7,216 nucleotides of DNA from the NCBI GenBank assembly GCA_017743605.1, contig JAGHYO010000108.1, positions 1 through 7,216 on the forward strand. Reading direction: 5' to 3'. The position numbers and the translations under genes are program-made. The notes below the pieces were generated by a model, which worked only from the letters and a program-made list of their open reading frames with translations, was not told the DNA's origin and did not search any database. Positions 1 through 6,562 of this stretch are shown piece after piece. The stretch comes from Thermoflexus sp. GTDB taxonomy: Bacteria > Chloroflexota > Anaerolineae > Thermoflexales > Thermoflexaceae. Position 1 is the first letter of the stretch; every line of letters begins with the position of its first letter.

Positions 1-50
1 TAGGGCCAGTTGAGACAGTGGTCAAGGGACACCAGGACGGAATATCGTGC
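1..50. other. Short region downstream of the helicase; no feature seen
   Basis: These 50 bases follow the helicase TAA. I see no convincing terminator hairpin with a T-run and no start codon with a ribosome-binding site on either strand. The operon could continue beyond the window. Confidence 0.6.
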
Positions 51-3000
51 TTAGGGTTTGCGGCGGGCCTGGAGGGCCCGTTGGATTTCCCGCGCGCATC
101 CCTCGGCATCTTTCCGAATTGTCCGCCCCCAGAAGGTCAAGACCAGCCAGCCCATGAGCTGAAGGCGGTTGCGCTTCCGAGCGTCGAGCTCAAGGGTTTC
201 CGGCCCCCCATGATAGGCGTACCCATCGCAGTAAACCGCCACCTTCAGTTCAGGCCAAGCGAAATCCGGAACGGTCAACAGCCGGCCTTCCTCGTCCTCT
301 ATCTCGAAATCCCGTTGGAACCCGCCGATGCCCAGCCGCTCCAGGGCAGTCCGAAGCAGCTCCTCGATCTCCCCCTTCGGGTAACGGTCCCGGGTCCGCG
401 CCTCCAGCATCTCCGCAAGCATCCGGCGGCTCTCCCCATAGGAGACCGGCTGGGGCGTGACGGGATCCAGGCTCGCCAGCTCCAGCAGGATGTCGCGCAC
501 GAGGTTCTTATCAAAGAGCGCATGCCATGCCTGGTTGCGATAGTGCTTGAGGCAGAGATAGCAGGCCCTGGCGCAGTCGTGCCCGTAGAGCGCCTCCTGC
601 GCCGCCCGGGCTACCTCGGGAAGACGCTCCGCCATCTCCTCCAGGTAGCCCGCCCCGCCGGGCACCGTCTCGTAGAAGACGATTTGCTCCATCGGGTCGC
701 CAGAGACCGGCCTTCGGACGAAAACGCCCAGCTCCTCCGGCTCCAGTTGCAGCAGCCGCCCGGCTCCGGCGCGCAGGGCTTCGGCGAGCGTCACGACGGT
801 CGGGGATAGGGCGCGGCGTCCCACCGGTCCGATGTCCCCTCGCCCGAGCAGGCTCAGGACCAGACAGTCCGCCTGAAAGCGATGGGCCAGGATCAGGGGG
901 GCCAGCTCCCCGCGGCATAAGCGGCGGTGATGCTCCTCCCACTGGCGAACCTGCTTTTCGTGGGCCGGGTCTGCCGGATCATAAGGTAGGTGACGGCCGC
1001 AGTCCAGGCAAAGCCGGAACCGTCGGCCTTCCGCCGTCCTTCCCTCCAGGGGACCCCAGTTCGTGATCAGGATCTCGGCAAGGCTCAACAGCTCAACGGG
1101 ATGCAATGGATAAGGATACAGACAGCACTGAAGCGCCGATCCCGCAATCAAGTACTCGCGCCGATCGAAGACCAGCCGTTGACGTGTCTCTTCCTCTGAG
1201 GTGATGCGCAGGTTCTCCTCAGCCTCGAAATCCTCCACGAAGACAACGTGGTGGGCCTCCTTTAAAGTCGCGCCGCAGCGCGGGCAGGCATTCCGCCCGC
1301 TTTCCACCGCCTCGTCGCACTGGAAGCAGAAGTGGAAAGCCTCCAGACGCCCGGCGGCCTCGGCGTCGGTTCGTGCCAGACCCGCCTTGCCGGGACCTCC
1401 GGGGTAAAGCACCCGAATGGAGCGCAGCTTGCGCCCGTTGGCGTAGACGAAATTGCCCGGGGCGAACTCCTCGATGGCAATGGCCGCCTCCCGGTAGATG
1501 GTGGGGGTATCGGGCACACCCGGGTCGAGGCTAAAAGTGTCCAGCGGGAACTGATAGGCAGGAAGAACTTGCTGGGTCGCCAGGTAGTTCAGGATGTAAG
1601 CTCGCTCGGGGTCCTGAGTGATCTCCCGATAGGCTCGCTGGCGCGCCATGGCTTTCCTCATCGCGTCGCGATCAGCGCCCAGGGCCGAGAACTGTTGGTA
1701 TTCCCGGTCCAGCTGCTCCACCCGCTGCCACCAGCGCTCCAGGGCCCTTGCGAGCTCCTCGGCGAAACCATCCACCAGCGCCCGGACCTCCTCCTCGCCA
1801 TAGCGGGCCAACAGGCCGGCTTTGCGGTCATGCTCCGTGACCTGAAGGACCGCCTGCACGAGGTGATCCCGGCGCTCCCGGATCTCTTGGAAAAGCGGAT
1901 CCAGCTCCTCTCGCTTCCACCGGGTCGGGCGTTCGACGTCATCCAGAAGATCCTTCAGGAGGTCAGGGAGCTCGTGCTCGAGCTGGGCGAGCAGGTGGGA
2001 GCGCAGGTGACGCAGGACGATCTTGGGATTGTCCAATCGCAGCTTGGGGGGCTCGAAGCGCCCGGCGACGAACCACTCCGGCCGCTCAAAGGCGTGGCGG
2101 TCATGAGCTCCTCCGGCGCAGAAGGTCGAGACGAAGCCGATCCGCAGCCGCCGCCCGGCGCGGCCCACCCGCTGCGCGTAATTGGCCGGCGTGGGCGGGG
2201 CGTTGCGCAGGACCACGGTTAGGAGCGGCCCGATATCGACCCCCAGCTCAAGGGTCGGGGTGCAGACCAAAGCGTCCAGCCGGCCGTTCTTGAAATCCGT
2301 TTCGCGCCGGGCCCGCTCCTCGCCGGAGATCTGGGCGCTATGCTCGGCCACGGCAAAACGGCGCAGAGGGCGATCCAGGTAGAGGCGGACATAATAATTG
2401 TCCCGGTCCAAGGAGGCGGGCACCAGCCTCCCGGCCTGGCACTTGGGGGTTGGGCATGTCGGCAGGGAATACGGACGCCAGACCTGGCACGCGTTGCAAC
2501 GGAATCCATGCTCCGCAAAGCGTAGCCGGATGTGGCAAGGATCGATCTGGAGGATCCGCAGCCGCGGGACACGATCGCGCGGCGGGATCTGGAACCTCTC
2601 CGTCACGTCCAGCAGGATCCCATACTCCAGCAGCAGTGGCACCACCCGGCGCAGGAACCTCTCCGCCGCCTCCCGACTGCCCAGCACCCGGACCGCCACC
2701 TTCTGGGGGGCGGCCAGCGAGCCCGAGCGGGGGTTCTCCTGGATGAAGCCCATCAGCCGCCCCCCCCGGCGCAGATGATCCGGCCGGTCCAGCGCAAAGG
2801 CCTTGGGATGGCGGTCCCGATCGGGGAAGCGCACGGCGTGGGGATCGGCTTCCAGCTCCCGATAGCGGCGCTTCTTGCTTGGGTCGATGTACTCAACGAA
2901 GAAGGGCAGCGTCGTGCCGGTTTCCGGACGACCGTCATAGGCCACAGCCCGGTTCTTGCGCATCACATCCAGGACGGCCCGCGTCAGAAGGATCGCATCG

Positions 3001-5285
3001 GCCGAGGCCAGCCCGACCTCCCGAGCAGCGGTCACAAAACGCTCATCCTCCTTAAGTTCCTCCAGCCCCTCGTACTCCACCGCCACCAGGCCCAGGTTCT
3101 CCAGGGAGGCACGCTGACGGCTGTAACGGGTGATCTCATTGGCCGCCTGGTAGGCCAGGGCATCGAGCCAAAGTTCCTGCTCCGATTGGGAAGGCCTCGG
3201 CCGAATAATCCCCAGCTGCTTGAATCGGTCGAACAGGCGCTGGGGCAGCTCGGTGAGATACACCCCCCGCTTCGCGGCCTCCCGGATTTCGTGCGCCATG
3301 GCGTGGCGCAAGGCGAGGGTGCGATGCTTGTCGGAGGTGTAGCCGGCCTGGTGGGCGGCGTCTTGCCGATTGTCGGTGAAGATGAGCAGTTTCCGGTCCT
3401 CCCCCTTCAGGTAATCCAGGTGACGCGTTGCCAGCGCGGCGACCGCGGAAGCGGTGCCCGTCCGCAGCGGCGTGACGATGTCGCCACGGGTGTAGATGTC
3501 GCCGCAAGCGGGACAAGTGCTGAGTTTGCCGCGGTGCATGAGCATTTGCACCACGGCCCGATTGCATGACGGACATCGGCCCCCCGGTTCCAGGAGGCGG
3601 CCGCAGCCAGGGCAGACACCCACCTCCTCCAGCCTGCTCTCCGCCCGGCTCCTGCGCCGGTTGCGGCGCTCGCCTTCAGGCTCCCTGCTCTCTTCTTCCT
3701 CGGTATCTTCCACTCCGGGGGCTTCCGGCAGTTCCAGGATCTTATGGGTTAGGAAGGCCGTGCGCTCGTCGCTGAAAAAGTCGCCGGTCCCGACGGGCAG
3801 GCTCTCATCCTCCCCTTCGAACCGAACCTTGACAAAATCCTGCCCGCAGGTGCGGCACAGGGCCGCAGGCCAGGCCACTGAACCGCATTTCGGACACTCG
3901 CTTCCGCCATGGGGCACCAGCGTCCGGCAGCTGGGGTTGAGGCACAGGTTGACATCGTAAACTCCGTGGAAAAACGTATGAAGTTTCGGCCGCAGCCGTG
4001 GGGGATGCTCCTCATCCCCCACGCTCCCAATGAGCAAATACGCCTCGATCTCCAGTCGGATCTTCTCAAGCGGGGCATCCCGCCTCTCCGGCAGCGCCTC
4101 GCGGAGGCGTTCAGCGGCCTCGCGCGTCGTGTGCGGCTCGGCGAAGAACTCCTCCAGGAACCGGACGATCCGATTGCCTGCGAGCACAGCCGCGACCCGA
4201 TCGGCAATGGGCCCTTCCGGTGGACATCGCCTTCCCGTAAGCCGCTCGGCCAGCCCCACGACCCGTTCGTTATCCTGCGGATCGAAGGCCTCCAGCTGCA
4301 AGGCGTCCAGGTCCGGCAGCGGAGGCGTGTAGGGGTCGGTATGGTCCTCCCGAGGGGCGTGCGCCTCCAGGACGATGTCGTCTGGACGCACCACCTCGCC
4401 GAAAAGCGACCCGGCGAACCGCGCCAGGGCTTCGACCCCCTCCGGGCCGCTGGCCACCGTGGCCGAAGTGCCGATGACCATCAACTGGCCGGGCTCAAGC
4501 CCCGCCTGCGCCTTGAGGCGCCGGAGCAGCCAGGCGATCTCCGTTGCCAGCGCTCCCCGGTAGCTGTGGATCTCATCGAGCACCAGGTAGCGGAGCGCTC
4601 GCGTGAACATATGCCGGTCTTTCTTCCGCACCAGCAGGAAGTCCAGCTGCTTGTAGTTGGTGAGGAGGATATCGGGCGGGTTGCGGCGGATGTCCGCTCG
4701 CCTCAGGAGTTCGGTCTCGGCGGGCTCCTCGCGCAGCTTTAAACTGGTGGTGTCGCTATCCCCGGTGTACAGCGCAAAAGAGATATCCAGTCCGCTTCCG
4801 CGCAGCAACCGTCGCATGCGCTCCAGCTGGTCGTTGGCCAGGGCGTTCATCGGGTAGACGAAAACGGCCTGCAGCCCCCGAACGCCCTTCTCCTTGCGGC
4901 GGAGGATCCCGTCCAGCACGGGGAGCAGGAACGCCTCGGTCTTGCCCGAGCCGGTCCCCGTGGTGATGACAAAAGAGCGCCCTTCCCGCCCGATTCGAAA
5001 CGCCTGCTCCTGATGCTGATACAGGCGGCCTTCGCCGAAGGGCCAGCGGGCTTTCAGCAAGTCGGGGTGAGCCGTTCCCTCCTGCACGAGCTCCCGAAGG
5101 GTCGGACCCAGGGCAAAATCGCGCGCGAGCATCACATAGGGGCCCTTGACGACCACGTCCGCCCGGGCTAAGTGCTCCTCAAACTGCCGGCGCAGGTGCT
5201 CGTCCAGGAACCGGAAACTTGTCCGCAGGAAACTGCGATACTCGTCAATGAGATGCCGCACGGCCAGGGGGATGTTGGGGGTCAT
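51..5285 (-). CDS. Giant DEAD/DEAH-type SF2 helicase with DUF1998 region and C-terminal Vsr/DUF559-like nuclease domain (DruE/MrfA-like)
   Basis: Predicted ATP-dependent DNA helicase or translocase, 1744 aa, cytoplasmic. RecA lobe 1: Walker A TGTGSGKT at 109-116, YPMNALANDQ 144-153, TNY 209-211, Walker B variant DEIH 237-240, SAT 274-276. Cys pairs follow at 448-480 and 558-594, separated by an acidic-then-basic linker (about 519-553). Lobe 2: LIFTDNRQDA 634-643, then a large insertion with a Cys4 knuckle (930-949), motif V CTPTLELGVDI 1008-1018 and motif VI QRVGRAGRR 1038-1046. A helical stretch, a Cys4 ribbon (1320-1337), a DUF1998/MZB-like part (about 1470-1600; ETVPGGAGYLEE, CARACYLC) and a PD-(D/E)XK-like end (about 1612-1740) complete it. 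The ATG at 5285 is chosen for its GAGGAGG site six bases away; the upstream TTG at 5408 would overlap the MBL gene by 112 bases. Size and layout recall DruE of Druantia; MrfA (about 750 aa) and DrmA are smaller relatives. The helicase class is certain; defence function and the DruE assignment are inference. Confidence 0.93.
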   Translation of the reverse strand: MTPNIPLAVRHLIDEYRSFLRTSFRFLDEHLRRQFEEHLARADVVVKGPYVMLARDFALGPTLRELVQEGTAHPDLLKARWPFGEGRLYQHQEQAFRIGREGRSFVITTGTGSGKTEAFLLPVLDGILRRKEKGVRGLQAVFVYPMNALANDQLERMRRLLRGSGLDISFALYTGDSDTTSLKLREEPAETELLRRADIRRNPPDILLTNYKQLDFLLVRKKDRHMFTRALRYLVLDEIHSYRGALATEIAWLLRRLKAQAGLEPGQLMVIGTSATVASGPEGVEALARFAGSLFGEVVRPDDIVLEAHAPREDHTDPYTPPLPDLDALQLEAFDPQDNERVVGLAERLTGRRCPPEGPIADRVAAVLAGNRIVRFLEEFFAEPHTTREAAERLREALPERRDAPLEKIRLEIEAYLLIGSVGDEEHPPRLRPKLHTFFHGVYDVNLCLNPSCRTLVPHGGSECPKCGSVAWPAALCRTCGQDFVKVRFEGEDESLPVGTGDFFSDERTAFLTHKILELPEAPGVEDTEEEESREPEGERRNRRRSRAESRLEEVGVCPGCGRLLEPGGRCPSCNRAVVQMLMHRGKLSTCPACGDIYTRGDIVTPLRTGTASAVAALATRHLDYLKGEDRKLLIFTDNRQDAAHQAGYTSDKHRTLALRHAMAHEIREAAKRGVYLTELPQRLFDRFKQLGIIRPRPSQSEQELWLDALAYQAANEITRYSRQRASLENLGLVAVEYEGLEELKEDERFVTAAREVGLASADAILLTRAVLDVMRKNRAVAYDGRPETGTTLPFFVEYIDPSKKRRYRELEADPHAVRFPDRDRHPKAFALDRPDHLRRGGRLMGFIQENPRSGSLAAPQKVAVRVLGSREAAERFLRRVVPLLLEYGILLDVTERFQIPPRDRVPRLRILQIDPCHIRLRFAEHGFRCNACQVWRPYSLPTCPTPKCQAGRLVPASLDRDNYYVRLYLDRPLRRFAVAEHSAQISGEERARRETDFKNGRLDALVCTPTLELGVDIGPLLTVVLRNAPPTPANYAQRVGRAGRRLRIGFVSTFCAGGAHDRHAFERPEWFVAGRFEPPKLRLDNPKIVLRHLRSHLLAQLEHELPDLLKDLLDDVERPTRWKREELDPLFQEIRERRDHLVQAVLQVTEHDRKAGLLARYGEEEVRALVDGFAEELARALERWWQRVEQLDREYQQFSALGADRDAMRKAMARQRAYREITQDPERAYILNYLATQQVLPAYQFPLDTFSLDPGVPDTPTIYREAAIAIEEFAPGNFVYANGRKLRSIRVLYPGGPGKAGLARTDAEAAGRLEAFHFCFQCDEAVESGRNACPRCGATLKEAHHVVFVEDFEAEENLRITSEEETRQRLVFDRREYLIAGSALQCCLYPYPLHPVELLSLAEILITNWGPLEGRTAEGRRFRLCLDCGRHLPYDPADPAHEKQVRQWEEHHRRLCRGELAPLILAHRFQADCLVLSLLGRGDIGPVGRRALSPTVVTLAEALRAGAGRLLQLEPEELGVFVRRPVSGDPMEQIVFYETVPGGAGYLEEMAERLPEVARAAQEALYGHDCARACYLCLKHYRNQAWHALFDKNLVRDILLELASLDPVTPQPVSYGESRRMLAEMLEARTRDRYPKGEIEELLRTALERLGIGGFQRDFEIEDEEGRLLTVPDFAWPELKVAVYCDGYAYHGGPETLELDARKRNRLQLMGWLVLTFWGRTIRKDAEGCAREIQRALQARRKP
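66..452 (-). other. Vsr/DUF559-like PD-(D/E)XK domain at the helicase C-terminus
   Basis: Residues about 1612-1740 of the helicase. A helix with Glu candidates (GEIEELLRTALERLG, 1638-1652) precedes VPDFAWP (D1674), the strand VAVYCDG (D1687) and YAYHGG (H1692). Then come a basic DARKRNRLQLMGW (1701-1713) and VLTFWGRTI (1715-1723). This order of Asp, (x)DG, His, R..R..L..GW and xxW is that of Vsr mismatch endonucleases and DUF559 proteins. The canonical Glu two residues before the DG motif in DUF559 is Tyr here (Y1685), so catalytic competence is uncertain. Confidence 0.7.
486..878 (-). other. DUF1998 / MZB-like zinc-binding region of the helicase
   Basis: Residues about 1470-1600 of the helicase. 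It contains the segment IVFYETVPGGAGYLEEMAERL (split here as IVFYET 1535-1540 and VPGGAGYLEE 1541-1550) followed by CARACYLC (C1571, C1575, C1578) and a KHYRNQAWHALFD segment. This is the typical ending of DUF1998 helicases such as MrfA, where clustered cysteines bind zinc. The boundaries are approximate. Confidence 0.72.
2760..2767 (-). repeat. G8 homopolymer inside the helicase gene
   Basis: Eight consecutive C on the plus strand are eight G in the coding strand, covering helicase residues 840-842 (Arg-Gly-Gly). The frame is intact with eight. A slip of one base would cut the protein before motifs V and VI. Confidence 0.9.
3504..3944 (-). other. Zinc-ribbon array and charged linker between the two RecA lobes
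   Basis: Helicase residues 448-594. Cysteines occur as C448/C453, C464/C467, C477/C480, then C558/C561, C571/C574 and C591/C594, enough for three four-Cys zinc sites. Between the two clusters is a low-complexity linker (about 519-553) that runs from Glu-rich to Arg-rich. The pattern suggests rubredoxin-like knuckles on a flexible tether; DNA binding is inference. Confidence 0.75.
3997..4023. repeat. Perfect 11-bp inverted repeat with 5-base loop within the helicase gene
   Basis: The arms CGTGGGGGATG (3997-4007) and CATCCCCCACG (4013-4023) are exact reverse complements around CTCCT. The site lies in codons for Ser-Val-Gly-Asp-Glu-Glu-His-Pro-Pro-Arg (421-430), shortly before the first zinc cluster. 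It could form a strong hairpin in mRNA or single-stranded DNA; no T-run follows it. Confidence 0.85.
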
Positions 5286-5291
5286 CGCTTG

Positions 5292-5298
5292 CCTCCTC
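5292..5298 (-). promoter_or_regulatory. Ribosome-binding site of the helicase gene (GAGGAGG)
   Basis: GAGGAGG lies six bases before the ATG at 5285. Its first two bases are the GA of the MBL stop codon TGA (5299-5297), so ribosomes terminating on the MBL gene sit over this site. It decides the helicase start against the in-frame TTG (5408) and ATG (5399) further upstream. Confidence 0.88.
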
Positions 5299-6562
5299 AC
5301 TGACAGCTGCACAGCCGGACACCTCGTTCCCGAACCCAACACCTCCACCTCATCAAAAGCCTGACAGCCTGCTTGGGTTGTCGGGCACGAGTCCGGCATA
5401 TCGTGCAAATACGACGGCCCGGTGCAGATAAATAAGACTGCCCCGGCCTATCCCGAAAGCACCCATCCGACCTAACCCAGGTGATGTTAGCTTGCGAACT
5501 TCCAAGATGTTTAGAGACCTTGGAGTAGGCGTTCGCATTGGCCTCCGAACCGTGATGAGGAGCAGTTATGATTGCGCCCGTTAGGTCGGGCAACTGATGG
5601 ACATCCCTCAAATCCGAATCCGCAGTGAATAGGACGCCAGGGCAATCGTCCAGGTCGGCCCAAAACACGAGGCTTTTTCGATTCGAAGTGGTCAATGCCA
5701 GGAAGTAGAGCAGCTTGTTTATCGGCACAGGAGGCACGTACGCCACCTCCCTTCCATTGAGTGGACGCAACCAGCGCGTCTCCCCCTGCGGGCTGGAGGC
5801 TGTGTACTCGAACCACCGCACCGCGACACCGCGATGATAGGCTGCAACCGCAATCCTTCGGATCCGCTCTGCCGCGTCGAGAGCACCGAGGAAGAGCGCG
5901 CACGCCACAGGGTCCTGACATGCAACCCGCCAAATATGCCACTCCCTCGGATAAGGCGGCAGCTCACGCCACCAGTAGGGCATCCACCCAAGAAGCCAGC
6001 CCCATGGCTCCCGTAACCACTCCCATTCATCCCAGAGAGCCTGCTCCAGGGCTTCTGCCAAATCCCCTGGCCAACCGTCTGTAACTTCGACAGGGCGGGA
6101 GATCGGAAGTGGAGAGCTGCTCTCTTCGTCATACCCGAACGGCTCCCCTAACATGGAGTCGCCATAAATCTCGAAGAGAGTGCGTATACCGGGTGCCTGC
6201 CGGGAGCGCTCTCGCAATGCTGGCGCGGCTTCTCGGGCTTGCACGGCCAGTGCCTCTGCCACCTTTGGGTTTGGGTTCAACACGTGCGGCAACACACCGA
6301 GCCACCGCCCGGGAAGCCAGACCTCCCGACACTCGAGACCACCCTCAAGGAAGCCAATTATGCCGTTGGCGTGGTCCGCATCGTTGTGAGTGCAAACCAC
6401 AATATCCACGCCCTTCGCCCGAGTCGTTTGCATGAAAAGTTCTGCGAAGCCAGCACTTCCGCGCCCACCATCCACAAGCACGCTACCCGAGGGCGTTTCC
6501 AAATAGAATGCGTCGCCCTGTCCTACGGGGATCGCAATAAATCGAGCAACTATCCCACTCAT
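5297..6562 (-). CDS. ComEC/Rec2-like metallo-beta-lactamase-fold hydrolase with Trp-rich insertion
   Basis: Predicted soluble metal-dependent hydrolase, 421 aa, with no signal peptide or clear membrane helix. Family hallmarks: GQGDAFYLE at 14-22, VLVDGG 28-33, metal site HNDADH 59-64 (HxDxDH), TADSD with D315, and APHHGS 334-339, the order found in the MBL domain of the competence protein ComEC and its free-standing relatives. These act on phosphoesters, and the ComEC domain is thought to degrade one DNA strand; the substrate here is unknown. Between about residues 85 and 300 lies a long insertion with ten Trp in 35 residues (177-211). The tail has CTIC (386-389) and ends in CSCQ. The ATG at 6562 has GGAGGAG just upstream and overlaps the preceding stop as ATGA; an ATG at 6616 without a comparable site would add 18 unlikely residues. 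The helicase gene starts 11 bases after the stop. Possibly a nuclease or nucleotide hydrolase effector of the cassette (inference). Confidence 0.9.
   Translation of the reverse strand: MSGIVARFIAIPVGQGDAFYLETPSGSVLVDGGRGSAGFAELFMQTTRAKGVDIVVCTHNDADHANGIIGFLEGGLECREVWLPGRWLGVLPHVLNPNPKVAEALAVQAREAAPALRERSRQAPGIRTLFEIYGDSMLGEPFGYDEESSSPLPISRPVEVTDGWPGDLAEALEQALWDEWEWLREPWGWLLGWMPYWWRELPPYPREWHIWRVACQDPVACALFLGALDAAERIRRIAVAAYHRGVAVRWFEYTASSPQGETRWLRPLNGREVAYVPPVPINKLLYFLALTTSNRKSLVFWADLDDCPGVLFTADSDLRDVHQLPDLTGAIITAPHHGSEANANAYSKVSKHLGSSQANITWVRSDGCFRDRPGQSYLSAPGRRICTICRTRARQPKQAVRLLMRWRCWVRERGVRLCSCQ

Noticed and set aside
1..50. Possible terminator after the helicase
   Set aside because: No stable hairpin followed by a T-run is visible in the available bases.
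2532..3569. Plus-strand open frame of 345 codons (also those at 18-809, 1332-2222 and 3909-4742)
   Set aside because: They lie antisense to the helicase, have low-complexity Arg/Pro/Gly/Gln/His-rich products with no recognisable motifs, and are expected shadows of a long GC-rich gene.
5286..5408. A 41-residue N-terminal extension of the helicase from a TTG at 5408
   Set aside because: It overlaps the MBL gene by 112 bases, has no family-like sequence, and the ATG at 5285 has a strong ribosome-binding site.
5511..6132. Overlapping minus-strand frames of 143 and 137 codons inside the MBL gene
   Set aside because: They are out of frame with the well-supported MBL motifs and give no recognisable protein.
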